DNA of 64,000 nucleotides from Paenisporosarcina sp050269735 (GTDB lineage Bacteria; Bacillota; Bacilli; Bacillales_A; Planococcaceae), in assembly GCF_050269735.1 (NCBI RefSeq), contig NZ_JBNNIX010000004.1:124001-188000 (forward strand), written 5' to 3'. Below, one piece after another: positions 42,673-51,612 of this stretch (position 1 is the first letter of the stretch; each line of letters opens with the position of its first letter). The notes under the pieces were generated by a model. It made no database searches, was not told the origin of the DNA, and saw only the letters and a program-made list of their open reading frames with translations. Made by a program: the position numbers and the translations under genes.

Positions 42673-42708
42673 AACCGATTGCAATCATATGCAATCGGTT
42701 TTTTTTTA
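42673..42708. terminator. Terminator between convergent genes
   Basis: Perfect 11-bp stem aaccgattgca (42673-42683) with tgcaatcggtt (42690-42700), then T8 on the + strand; the - strand gene ends at 42713. Confidence 0.85.
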
Positions 42709-42712
42709 CAAT

Positions 42713-43636
42713 TTATGGACTCACAACGGCTTCAAGTACGGTTAGCTTACGTTCAATTGTGTTCATCCTTACTCTTGCTCCAAGCGGGATAGCTGCCTTG
42801 AAACGTCCGTGAGCAGTGGCCACATTGCTTAATAATGGTTTCCCTAAAGGAACTAGAAAATCATCGATAAGTTGATTGTATGTGACACCGTAGGCTGGTT
42901 CGCAATTTGTACATTCGCCCATCATAATGCCGACGCAGTCTTCGAATTTTCCGGCTATTTTTAAGTGGTTTAAATAACGGAAGACAGTATTAATCGGTTC
43001 ATGTGTATCTTCGAGACACAGAATCTTTCCTTCAGTATTTATCTCAAAAGAAGTGCCCAAGGTGTCAACAAAAGAAGTAAGGTTGCCCCCTACAATCGGA
43101 CCGGTGACATCTCCAGACACTTTGTTGACGAATGGAATTTCTGGGGGGTTCACAATTTCCCACGGCGCTGTTATGGCTGAAGTGGCAGCAAAATATTGGT
43201 TGAAATTATAAGGTGGGGTACGGGAGTTGAAATCAAGTAACAATAAGCTTTGAAAAGTAATTAAATCTGAGTACTCATAAAGAGCGTTCAGTAAAATCGT
43301 TATGTCACTATATCCAGAAATGATTTTCGGATTTTGCTTGATGACATTAAAGTTAAGGAAAGGGAGAATGCCAGCAACTCCAACTCCTCCTCTGGTAGGT
43401 AGGATGCAGTTAACGGCTTTATTTTCAAACATCTTCATCAAATCCGCAGCACGTTCTTCGGCAGTCCCTGCTAGGAAACCAGTAGAATCATATGCATGAT
43501 CTCCGACAATCACGTTGAAACCCATATTCTTTAATGTGGCAATACCTTCATCAATTATCTGGGCACTTAATGGGCTCCCTAATGTTACAACGCCGATTGT
43601 GTCACCCGTTTTCAGTTGTGGAGGTTTTATGGCCAA
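42713..43636 (-). CDS. S66 family LD-carboxypeptidase
   Basis: 307 residues from TTG 43636 (AAGGAG about 10 nt upstream). Catalytic Ser in SGYSDIT, Glu in LEDTHEP and His in ATAHGRF give the S66 triad. LD-carboxypeptidases trim tetrapeptides in peptidoglycan recycling; MccF relatives degrade microcin C. B. subtilis YkfA is the nearest type. No signal peptide, so cytoplasmic. Confidence 0.87.
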   Translation of the reverse strand: MAIKPPQLKTGDTIGVVTLGSPLSAQIIDEGIATLKNMGFNVIVGDHAYDSTGFLAGTAEERAADLMKMFENKAVNCILPTRGGVGVAGILPFLNFNVIKQNPKIISGYSDITILLNALYEYSDLITFQSLLLLDFNSRTPPYNFNQYFAATSAITAPWEIVNPPEIPFVNKVSGDVTGPIVGGNLTSFVDTLGTSFEINTEGKILCLEDTHEPINTVFRYLNHLKIAGKFEDCVGIMMGECTNCEPAYGVTYNQLIDDFLVPLGKPLLSNVATAHGRFKAAIPLGARVRMNTIERKLTVLEAVVSP

Positions 43637-43798
43637 TATTACTCAGCTCCTTCCAATACACAAATATTCCTCTAATATATGGTTCAACTAATAAAGAAAG
43701 TACTGAAAAGATAAGCAAATTCATCGTTAAACAGACTGATATATGATTTTCACCAGAAACAGATGTAAACTAAAGAAAACTATTGATAGGGTGATTTT

Positions 43799-44995
43799 AT
43801 GAAACAAACTATAAAGCTAAAAGTGAAATCTTCATTTGCTAAAAATATGAAAGCGGGTTATCCACTCATTACGGAAGACGCAATTATAAATATGAAGGAT
43901 TTAAAAGAGGAAGGGGCAATCATTGAGCTTTTTGATGATCAGCAACGATTTCTAGGCAAAGGCTATTACGGCAAACAAAATAAGGGTCGCGGATGGGTAT
44001 TGAGCCGAAATCAACATGAAACATTCGATGTGTCATTTTTTGAACAGAAATTAAAAATGGCCATCGAACATCGAACGTCATTATTCCAGGACGAGAGAAC
44101 GACTGCATTTCGTATTTTTAATGGCGAAGGTGACGGTATTGGTGGTTTTACGATTGATTATTATGATGGATATTATGTCATCAGTTGGTACAGCGAAGGT
44201 GTTTACCAGTTTAAGAATGAAGTGATTCAGGCATTATCCAATTTGGTCGACGTAAAAGGGCTATACGAAAAGAAACGTTTTGCATCTCAAGGTTCTTATA
44301 TGGAAGATGAAGATTTTATTTCGGGTGAAAAGGCTCCCGAACCACTGCTTGTAAAAGAAAATGACATAAATTTTGCCGTGTATTTAAACGATGGCGCGAT
44401 GGTTGGAATCTTCTTGGATCAACGTGACGTACGTAAAACAATTCGGGATAATTATTCAAAAGGGAAAAGTGTCTTGAATACCTTTTCTTATACTGGTGCA
44501 TTTTCAGTGGCAGCTGCACTTGGTGGAGCCGTGAAAACGACGAGCGTCGATCTTGCAAATCGTAGTAAAAGCAAAACCATAGAGCAGTTCAGTGTGAATG
44601 GAATTGATTTTGAAGCCCAAGACATTATTGTAGAAGACGTTTTTCACTATTTTAAATATGCGGTTCGAAAAGAATTGAAATTTGATTTGGTGATTTTAGA
44701 CCCTCCAAGCTTTGCCCGTTCGAAAAAGCATACCTTCAGCGCAGGGAAAGACTATCCAGAGTTGCTTATGCAGGCAATTGCCATCACGGAGAAAAACGGC
44801 ATAATTGTCGCCTCAACAAACTGCAGTACATTTGGCATGACAAAGTTTAAGGGATTTATTGAAAAAGCGTTTAAACAATCTGGTGAAAATTATAAAATTC
44901 GCGAAGAGTTTTCTCTTCCGAAAGACTTTAAAACCATCGAACACTTTAAAGAGGGCGACTATTTAAAAGTTGTATTTATTGAAAAACATTCGTAA
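43799..44995 (+). CDS. RlmI-type 23S rRNA methyltransferase
   Basis: 398 residues: N-terminal PUA domain (about 1-90), EEHRE-like linker, then a Rossmann methyltransferase with VLNTFSYTGAFSVAAALGGA (SAM) and the catalytic loop LDPPSFARSKK. It follows E. coli RlmI (m5C1962 of 23S rRNA) and B. subtilis YwbD in layout and length. Single gene; AGGGTGA upstream. Confidence 0.87.
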   Translation: MKQTIKLKVKSSFAKNMKAGYPLITEDAIINMKDLKEEGAIIELFDDQQRFLGKGYYGKQNKGRGWVLSRNQHETFDVSFFEQKLKMAIEHRTSLFQDERTTAFRIFNGEGDGIGGFTIDYYDGYYVISWYSEGVYQFKNEVIQALSNLVDVKGLYEKKRFASQGSYMEDEDFISGEKAPEPLLVKENDINFAVYLNDGAMVGIFLDQRDVRKTIRDNYSKGKSVLNTFSYTGAFSVAAALGGAVKTTSVDLANRSKSKTIEQFSVNGIDFEAQDIIVEDVFHYFKYAVRKELKFDLVILDPPSFARSKKHTFSAGKDYPELLMQAIAITEKNGIIVASTNCSTFGMTKFKGFIEKAFKQSGENYKIREEFSLPKDFKTIEHFKEGDYLKVVFIEKHS

Positions 44996-45182
44996 TAAAA
45001 AATTTGGTAATAAATGTAATATATTGAATGGTTATGATATACTGCCCATAGGATTATCGACTTGAATAATAATGACTATAAAATGTTTGAAAATATAACA
45101 TTTGTGATAAATAAGTCATATAAATAACAACTCGTTTTTACATTAACGTTCAGTAAATGATTTGCAGATAGGGGGGATAGAC

Positions 45183-46301
45183 ATGCTGTATATTAAGGAA
45201 TACTTGGTCAATTTTTCAGTTTTAATCACGATTATTTATTTAGCTGGTTTTTTATATAAACAGTTTTTAGTGAATTCCAGCCAAAAATTAATTGCGTTCA
45301 GCCTCGTTGTGATTGCAATTTTAGCTGGCTGGTGTTCAATGTTCTTTGGTATTCACTTAAATGATTCGGTTATTTTTGACTTGCGGTTTATTCCCATCCT
45401 TATTGCAACCATGTACGCTCGTAACCCTCTCTATATTTTGCTTATTGGAGTGGGCATTGGAATAGCGAGGTTTTCTTTCGGAATCACGGAAGCTGCTACA
45501 GCTGGCTTCATTACACTGATTATTCTTTCAGGAGTTGGAATGATTCTTTCTTGGGTGACTCGATCTTGGAGCGTTTATTCAAAAATGTTTTTAGTCGTGT
45601 TCTCGTTAAATATTGTAAATACAGGTTCAATCGGTTATTTAGGCGTAATACCCCTTTCGGAATATTTACAAGTTATATTACCTTCTTCTTTACCAATCAA
45701 TATTTTACTGAGCTTTTTCATTTTATGGATCGTGAAAGATTTGAGTGACGAGTATGTATATAAAACTCAGCTAATAAATTCTGCTAGGAAAGATCCGTTG
45801 ACTCAGATCTATAACCGACGTGCTTTCATGCATTATTATGAATTATATACAACGAAGAAAAAGGATGTATTTCCTCTTTCGGTGGCATTTATTGATATTG
45901 ATCATTTCAAAAATGTGAACGATAAATACGGGCACATTGTTGGAGATGTTGTTCTTCAAAAAGTAAGCAGTATGATTAAAAATAATCTGAGAAGTATCGA
46001 TATTATCTCAAGGTATGGGGGAGAAGAATTCGTTGTCATATTACCTTTTTGCAATGAAGAAGATGCTCGGCAAATTATGGAGAGAATACGTTATACTACA
46101 GAAACGCATCCCATTGTAGTAGAAGATTTAATCATTAATATTACATTATCTGTTGGAATTGCAACTTCTCCAGTAATAGAGGCGAAGAAATTGCTTGAAG
46201 AAGCTGATATTGCACTTTATGCGGCAAAAGAGAATGGTCGAAACCAAGTAGAATCTGCAAAAAAGGATGATATCGTATCTTCCATGGTTGCATATAATTA
46301 A
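45183..46301 (+). CDS. Diguanylate cyclase with 5TM-LYT sensor
   Basis: 372 residues from ATG 45183 (GGGGGG at 6 nt). Residues 1-190: six hydrophobic segments of the 5TMR-LYT sensor type, including LNDSVIFDLRFIPILIA. Then a GGDEF domain: DPLTQIYNRRAFM, FIDIDHFKNVNDKYGH and active site RYGGEEF. It makes cyclic di-GMP. The RxxD inhibitory site is not obvious. The histidine kinase gene downstream carries the same type of sensor. Confidence 0.87.
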   Translation: MLYIKEYLVNFSVLITIIYLAGFLYKQFLVNSSQKLIAFSLVVIAILAGWCSMFFGIHLNDSVIFDLRFIPILIATMYARNPLYILLIGVGIGIARFSFGITEAATAGFITLIILSGVGMILSWVTRSWSVYSKMFLVVFSLNIVNTGSIGYLGVIPLSEYLQVILPSSLPINILLSFFILWIVKDLSDEYVYKTQLINSARKDPLTQIYNRRAFMHYYELYTTKKKDVFPLSVAFIDIDHFKNVNDKYGHIVGDVVLQKVSSMIKNNLRSIDIISRYGGEEFVVILPFCNEEDARQIMERIRYTTETHPIVVEDLIINITLSVGIATSPVIEAKKLLEEADIALYAAKENGRNQVESAKKDDIVSSMVAYN

Positions 46302-46315
46302 AAATAGCTAAATTG

Positions 46316-46350
46316 AAACGCTTGTAAGATTATTCCTTTCAGGCGTTTTT
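46316..46350 (+). terminator. Terminator after GGDEF gene
   Basis: aaacgcttg (46316-46324) pairs with caggcgttt (46340-46348) with one wobble, then T. Confidence 0.65.
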
Positions 46351-46493
46351 ATATGCATATTATTAGTGATTAAACTTCAATAATTTATAAAAATTAAATT
46401 ATTCAGATTGTATTAAATAATCAATAAAAAGGTTGTTTAATATTTTTAGTACAGATAATATTTATTTATTAACATAATGGAAGAGGTGAAACT

Positions 46494-47738
46494 GTGGAAT
46501 CCCTAACCGTACATTTTCTTTTTAATCTATCTCTATTAATTGTCTTCCTGTTTTTTTGTGTTTTATGGGCTGAGAAATCATATGAAAAGAATATGTACCG
46601 GGAAACAGCTACGTTGTATTTTATCGTTTCTTTGGTGTTATGTTATGTATTTTCATACCGCTTAACCGAAGATATGATATTAGATTTGCGAATTGTCCCT
46701 TTTTTGATAGGTGGGCTCTATTTGGGGCTAAGTCCGATATTGGGTCTAGTGCTAATTATTATACGTGGATTTTATGGGATTGATATCGGATTCTATCTGG
46801 CCTTTTTATTTTATGGGTTATTCAGCTGGTTAATATGGTACATTTCTCCTTGGTTTTTGAGACTGTCATCTAAATACAGAATACTTTTTTCTGTAGGATT
46901 GACTTTATTGATAAGTTTGCTTATTTTAGTTGGCCTTGAGATTCTTTCACCACCTATACATACTTTCGATTTTTGGTTTGCTTATCTTTTTGTACCACCC
47001 CTGGGAGTTGCCATGATTTCTTATATCATCGAGTGTATTAGAAGAAACATTGTTCTTCGTCAAAGTTTGGTAAAAGCAGAAAAATTGGAAGCGGTTGAAC
47101 AGATGGGTGCCGCCATTTCTCATGAGATTCGTAATCCACTGACGTCTGCCATGGGTTTTGTACAACTTTTGGAAGATCATCAACTTGATTTGGATAAGAG
47201 AAATCAATATCTCGCCATTTTAAAAGAGGAGTTACAATCAGCCGAAAATGTAATACAGGACTATTTAACATTCTCTAAACCGACAATAGAATCCGTAGAA
47301 GTATTTCAAGTGGAAGAAGAGCTTAATCAAATACTGAAATTATTGCAACCGTCCGCAAATTGGAACTCAGTAAAAGTGGTGAGTGACTATAATTCTTTAA
47401 ATTATATACAAGGCGATTGTCAAAAATTTCATCAATGTTTTGTTAATGTAATGAAAAATGCAATTGAGTCAATGCCAAATGGAGGCACGTTATCAGTTTC
47501 CTCGCAATCAAATACTACTCATGTGACCATAAAGATTCAGGATACAGGAGTTGGAATGACGAAAGAACAAATAGAACGTTTAGGTGAACCTTATTATTCA
47601 ACGAAAGGTGATAAAGGGACAGGCCTAGGTGTAATGGTTGTAAACAGTATTGTCAAGGCAATGAATGGAACGATTCAAGTTAAGAGTAAAGTAGGAGCAG
47701 GAACAATATTTACATTTAATTTTCAGTTGTATACGTAA
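46494..47738 (+). CDS. Sensor histidine kinase with 5TM-LYT sensor
   Basis: 414 residues from GTG 46494 (AAGAGGTGAAA upstream). An N-terminal membrane module of about six helices containing LTEDMILDLRIVPFLIGGLYLG, then HisKA with the His in AAISHEIRNPLTSAMGF, and HATPase (NVMKNAIESMPNGG, DTGVGM, GTGLGVMVV). Architecture is like B. subtilis KinB, a sporulation kinase. No response regulator is nearby. The membrane module is homologous to that of the upstream cyclase. Confidence 0.87.
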   Translation: MESLTVHFLFNLSLLIVFLFFCVLWAEKSYEKNMYRETATLYFIVSLVLCYVFSYRLTEDMILDLRIVPFLIGGLYLGLSPILGLVLIIIRGFYGIDIGFYLAFLFYGLFSWLIWYISPWFLRLSSKYRILFSVGLTLLISLLILVGLEILSPPIHTFDFWFAYLFVPPLGVAMISYIIECIRRNIVLRQSLVKAEKLEAVEQMGAAISHEIRNPLTSAMGFVQLLEDHQLDLDKRNQYLAILKEELQSAENVIQDYLTFSKPTIESVEVFQVEEELNQILKLLQPSANWNSVKVVSDYNSLNYIQGDCQKFHQCFVNVMKNAIESMPNGGTLSVSSQSNTTHVTIKIQDTGVGMTKEQIERLGEPYYSTKGDKGTGLGVMVVNSIVKAMNGTIQVKSKVGAGTIFTFNFQLYT

Positions 47739-47782
47739 TGTAATCGAATTTCATAAGTCACTGTCGGCAACATTACAAAATT

Positions 47783-47819
47783 AAAATGGTCGTTCCCAGC
47801 TGAAGGGAACGACCATTTT
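47783..47819. terminator. Bidirectional terminator
   Basis: Perfect 15-bp stem (47783-47797 with 47805-47819) with T/A tracts on both sides, between convergent genes. Confidence 0.9.
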
Positions 47820-47850
47820 TCATATAAATATTGGTTGAATCGAGAGATAT

Positions 47851-48981
47851 TTAAGGTGTATAAAAATTCTCAGTGTAGTAGGGCTGATTTTCATCGTTAA
47901 ACGCTACGCCAACCCCAAGCAATTGAAAATCGCTTTTTAAAAGATTTTTGCGATGGCCGATTGAATTCATCAATCCTTCATGTGCAAAAATACTACTGGA
48001 CTGACCATAAGCTAAATTTTCACCAGCTACAGAATAATTAATGTTATCCATCGTCATGCGGTCAAACGGAGATTGTCCAGATAAATTGGTATGACTGAAA
48101 TAATTTTGTTCCGCCATATCGAGACTGTGTTTATAAGCCGTCACTCTGACCTTAGATTCCCATTTAACAGGTGGTACACTGTGATGGACACGTGCAGCAT
48201 TTGTCAGATCAAATAATTGGAATTCAAAGCCTTTTTGTAATTCCTCACTTGTGTTACCGTATAAAGCTCCTTTTTGATTTTCCATATTTTCCGAAATAAT
48301 TTGAATAGCTGTGACTGTGTTTTTTTCATGAACGTCGTAAAAAACAGTGACATAAACATTTTCAATTAAATAGGTATCCATCTCTCCGTCAGTATTCAAC
48401 AGGTATCGGACGTTGCCTTTTTGAATGTATTGAATTGGTTTCCCTAAAGCTTGGTGAACGACAGATTTTGGACTGTTCAACTTGAAGCCGTATGAGGACG
48501 CTATCAAGTCGTTATTAGTAAATAAGCCGTTTACTTGTTGACCCTCATCAAACGAAACCATTAAAAAGTTTTGATAGTCTGTATGATAGGTATGCCATTC
48601 TGTGCCATATTCATTTTTAGTTATACGCTTTGCTTTGCCAAGTTCAGCATTAACAATTTTCATGTTATCCCCAATTTGTAGGTTATGGACGGAGAATAAA
48701 CCTTCGGAAGGAGTCGCCAAAGCAGGTTTTTCTACTTCATTGACAGGCGCATACTTCGTTTCTCCAGCTTCCATCGTCAACTTTTCTGGAATGGTAGCAA
48801 CCTTTTTGGATAAATCGTCGATAATGGGCTGTTCTTTTAAATAGTCGTATCCTTTTATTACTTGTGCATCAATTTTATCCAAAAATGATACATCTAAGAA
48901 GCCACTGACTGGTTTTTCCCATAGTGGACTTGTTAAATATGCTGCAAAAAGTAATGTGAGGATTAATTTAATGTAGCCCAA
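47851..48981 (-). CDS. CAP-domain (YlbC-like) secreted protein
   Basis: 376 residues from TTG 48981 (AAGGGTGG at 7 nt). One N-terminal membrane/signal helix, a linker, a CAP-associated N-terminal domain (about 95-235: IGDNMKIVNAELGKAKRI, then LGKPIQYI), and a C-terminal SCP/CAP domain (FQLFDLTNAARVHHSVPPV, HSLDMAEQNYFSHTN, AGENLAYG, GHRKNLL). Matches B. subtilis YlbC in layout. It is exported and of unknown biochemical role. Confidence 0.87.
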   Translation of the reverse strand: MGYIKLILTLLFAAYLTSPLWEKPVSGFLDVSFLDKIDAQVIKGYDYLKEQPIIDDLSKKVATIPEKLTMEAGETKYAPVNEVEKPALATPSEGLFSVHNLQIGDNMKIVNAELGKAKRITKNEYGTEWHTYHTDYQNFLMVSFDEGQQVNGLFTNNDLIASSYGFKLNSPKSVVHQALGKPIQYIQKGNVRYLLNTDGEMDTYLIENVYVTVFYDVHEKNTVTAIQIISENMENQKGALYGNTSEELQKGFEFQLFDLTNAARVHHSVPPVKWESKVRVTAYKHSLDMAEQNYFSHTNLSGQSPFDRMTMDNINYSVAGENLAYGQSSSIFAHEGLMNSIGHRKNLLKSDFQLLGVGVAFNDENQPYYTENFYTP

Positions 48982-49157
48982 TTTTGTTCCACCCTTATCG
49001 TCAAATTGTATTCTCGTAACTGGAAAATACTTGTTATTTGACAGTATATCCAGCGGACCCTGGATGAATACGTGATAAGTAGCTGTTTCTTAAAAACAAT
49101 ATGAAAATGTAACGTTAAGCATTAGAATAATAGTATTACGAGAAAGATAATGGGTGT

Positions 49158-49745
49158 ATGATGGAATCGATTATAAGATATATACAAGACATGGGCTTTT
49201 ATATGGTATTGATATTACCTGTCATACTAGTGGTCCGTATCATTCAAATAAAGCGAAATCATATACAAGTTGTACTCTTACGGGAATGTGGAATTGTTCT
49301 GTTTTTCATGTTCATGGCGGGGTTGTTGTCCCAGACAATTTTACCTTCAATGAGCAACCACAGCGGGGAAATGCACTTTGTAAATGGAGATCATCAAGCG
49401 ATTAACCTGGAACCATTCCGTGTTTTGATTGAAACGTATAATGCTATTAAATATCTGAACTTGTGGCAACCGTTTTTTATCAATTTTATGGGTAATATTG
49501 TTATGTTTCTTCCAATTGGCTTTTTTCTTCCGTTGTTATGGAAAAAATTTAATCGGGCCTGGAAAGTAATCGGGTCAGGATTGCTTCTGTCGTTAGCCAT
49601 TGAAATTTTACAGCTACCCCAAATGCGCAGTAGTGACGTAGACGATTTATGGCTTAATACACTGGGGACTGCCTTTGGCTATTTATTGTTTAGAAAGCTC
49701 CCAAAAAATTTCAAGAAATGGTTTAAGACTAAAAACTCTGGGTAA
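49158..49745 (+). CDS. VanZ family membrane protein
   Basis: 195 residues with about five hydrophobic segments. The VanZ marks are present: INLEPFRVL after the second helix, NFMGNIVMFLPIGFFLPLL, SLAIEILQL, and R.SDVDDLWLNTLGTAFGYLL. VanZ of Tn1546 gives low-level teicoplanin resistance; most homologues are uncharacterised. The start is uncertain: ATG 49158 or 49161, both with only a weak GGGTG nearby. A 50-codon FbpA-like gene follows after 37 nt. Confidence 0.85.
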   Translation: MMESIIRYIQDMGFYMVLILPVILVVRIIQIKRNHIQVVLLRECGIVLFFMFMAGLLSQTILPSMSNHSGEMHFVNGDHQAINLEPFRVLIETYNAIKYLNLWQPFFINFMGNIVMFLPIGFFLPLLWKKFNRAWKVIGSGLLLSLAIEILQLPQMRSSDVDDLWLNTLGTAFGYLLFRKLPKNFKKWFKTKNSG

Positions 49746-49782
49746 ATAACGAAGGAGTCTAGAAATTAAGGAGTTTTATAGT

Positions 49783-49935
49783 ATGATCCCACCAGTAGAA
49801 ACAAAAATGGACGGTAAGAAAATGACCGTTATAGATTATTTAGTTGAAAATGGAGTATTTAAAGTTGAAGGAAAACAATTATATGAATTATCCCTATATG
49901 AATTATTAAAAGAACATATGGAAAAAGCTGAGTAA
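49783..49935 (+). CDS. FbpA-like small protein
   Basis: 50 residues: MTVIDYLVENGVFKVEGKQ followed by LYELSLYELLKEH matches the short FbpA domain (...LI..LI..GV.......LYELTL.EL..E). In B. subtilis FbpA is a Fur-controlled small protein that helps the FsrA small RNA in iron sparing. AAGGAG lies 9 nt before the ATG. I see no Fur box upstream; it is probably transcribed with the VanZ gene, so iron control is doubtful here. Confidence 0.65.
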   Translation: MIPPVETKMDGKKMTVIDYLVENGVFKVEGKQLYELSLYELLKEHMEKAE

Positions 49936-49941
49936 TAATGT

Positions 49942-49983
49942 GTCAGAGTCGCAGGAGCAATCCTGTTACTCTGGCTCTTTTTG
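49942..49983 (+). terminator. Terminator after VanZ-FbpA-like unit
   Basis: Outer gtcagagt/actctggc and inner cagga/tcctg stems (49942-49974), followed by TCTTTTTG. Confidence 0.8.
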
Positions 49984-50063
49984 TATACGAAGAAGTGAAT
50001 GTTTTTTCTTAAAACAGATATAAAGTGACATTTAAATTAATTATGGAAAAATGATATAATTTT

Positions 50064-50330
50064 TTGGAACGCAATCGGTTTTTGACTGATGAAACCGCAT
50101 TGAGTAAATCGTTGGATGATTTGCAACTTGATGCTTTAGTCTTTCCGCAAGACCATGGATGCAGTATAGGAGCTGCCGCAGGTACTCCATCTATTACTGT
50201 TCCTGCAGGTTTTTCCAAAGCAGGAGAACCATTTGAAATCACTTTTTCAGGCAGAGCTTGGAGTGAGCCCATGCTCATTACAATGGCTTATGCATTTGAA
50301 CAAAAAGTAAATGCTCGGAGAAAACCGTAA
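50064..50330 (+). pseudogene. Amidase C-terminal fragment
   Basis: 88 codons: LQLDALVFPQ, then AAAGTPSITVPAGFSKAGEP, then FSGRAWSEPMLITMAYAFEQ. This is the end of an amidase-signature enzyme, normally about 480 residues; the catalytic Ser-Ser-Lys part is absent. In-frame TGA at 50049 closes the frame just upstream, and no other coding remains are seen between 49984 and 50063. It is a remnant left by deletion. Confidence 0.75.
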
Positions 50331-50388
50331 TTCACGGTACAATATAAAAACAAACTATGTTTTTTTGGAAAAGAGAGTTGATATCACA

Positions 50389-51609
50389 ATGACAACAAAT
50401 TCATTTTTACCTATATTACTTGGTTCTGATATGAATGCTTATGGAATGGCACGAGCTTTTCACGAAGCTTATGGCTTGAAGCCGCTAGTCCTTGGACGCA
50501 TGAACTTATCAGCAACACAAGACAGCAAAATCCTGGATTTTCAGGTAATCCCACGTTTAAACGAACAGGACGTATTCGTTCCTGCCCTTATTAAAGTAGC
50601 GGGTGAACATGCAGATAAAAAGTTATTGCTTCTTGCATGTGGCGATGATTACGCAAAATTAATTATTAAAAATAAAGAGCAGTTACTTCCTTATTTTGCA
50701 GTTCCTTATATTGATGAAAAATTGATGGATCGCATCGTACTAAAAGAAAACTTCTATAACATTTGCGAGCAATACGGATTTGCTTATCCTAAAACGTCAC
50801 TTTGCACATATGACACAAAGGATACGTTTACGATTGACTTTATGTACCCGATCATCATCAAAGCATCGAACTCTGTAGCGTACTGGAATTGCTCATTCCC
50901 TGGTAAGAAAAAAGTGTTTGTCGCACACGATGAAGCAGAAAAGAATGCCATTATCGAAGCAATTTACAGTTCATCTTACAAAGATAATTTAACCATCCAG
51001 GAATTCATACCAGGTGACGATTCCTACATGCGCGTGTTGAACGCATACGTTGGAAAAGATGGCAAAGTAAAACTCATGTCACTTGGGAATCCAATCCTGG
51101 AAGAACATTCTCCGGAAGGTATCGGAAGCTATGCGGCAATCATCAATACATTTGATGAAGCACTGCTCGATCGAGTTCGTGTATTCCTCGAAGATATCGG
51201 CTACATTGGCTTTGCGAATTTTGATATGAAGCTTGATTTACGCGACGGTGAATACAAACTGTTTGAAATCAACTTGCGAAATGGACGCAGCAGCTACTAT
51301 GTAACGGCAAGTGGACACAATTTGATGAAATATGTGGCAGATGACCATATGCTTGATATTCCACAAACCTTAACATATGCGAAGGACAAGCATTTATGGA
51401 TGATCATCCCTAAAGGTGTGTTATTCAAATATGCTCAAAACGAGCAATTGAAACAAGAAGCTAAAGAGTTAATTGCTGATGGTAAAGTAACGAATCACTT
51501 GTTCTACAAAGAAGATTTTAATCCGAAACGTTGGGCGAAATTGACGCTGAATAATTTGAATTACTACCGCAAATATAAAAAATACTTCAACAACAAAGGT
51601 TTGTCATAA
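50389..51609 (+). CDS. ATP-grasp ligase, D-aspartate ligase (Asl) type
   Basis: 406 residues from ATG 50389 (GAGAG about 11 nt upstream; the longer frame from 50311 overlaps the amidase fragment). ATP-grasp fold: LLACGDDYAKLI, PIIIKASNSVAYW, IQEFIPGDDSYMRVL, LFEINLRNGRSSYY. The pattern follows Enterococcus faecium Asl(fm) along its length (PI.LG.D.NAYGMARAF.E.YG.K...LGR). That enzyme activates D-Asp and links it to the Lys side chain of peptidoglycan precursors. An amino acid racemase gene follows after 3 nt, as with racfm in E. faecium. D-Glu instead of D-Asp is possible. Confidence 0.83.
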   Translation: MTTNSFLPILLGSDMNAYGMARAFHEAYGLKPLVLGRMNLSATQDSKILDFQVIPRLNEQDVFVPALIKVAGEHADKKLLLLACGDDYAKLIIKNKEQLLPYFAVPYIDEKLMDRIVLKENFYNICEQYGFAYPKTSLCTYDTKDTFTIDFMYPIIIKASNSVAYWNCSFPGKKKVFVAHDEAEKNAIIEAIYSSSYKDNLTIQEFIPGDDSYMRVLNAYVGKDGKVKLMSLGNPILEEHSPEGIGSYAAIINTFDEALLDRVRVFLEDIGYIGFANFDMKLDLRDGEYKLFEINLRNGRSSYYVTASGHNLMKYVADDHMLDIPQTLTYAKDKHLWMIIPKGVLFKYAQNEQLKQEAKELIADGKVTNHLFYKEDFNPKRWAKLTLNNLNYYRKYKKYFNNKGLS

Positions 51610-51612
51610 GTT

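Noticed and set aside
49700..49783. Fur box before the FbpA-like gene
   Set aside because: No GATAATGATTATC-like sequence found.
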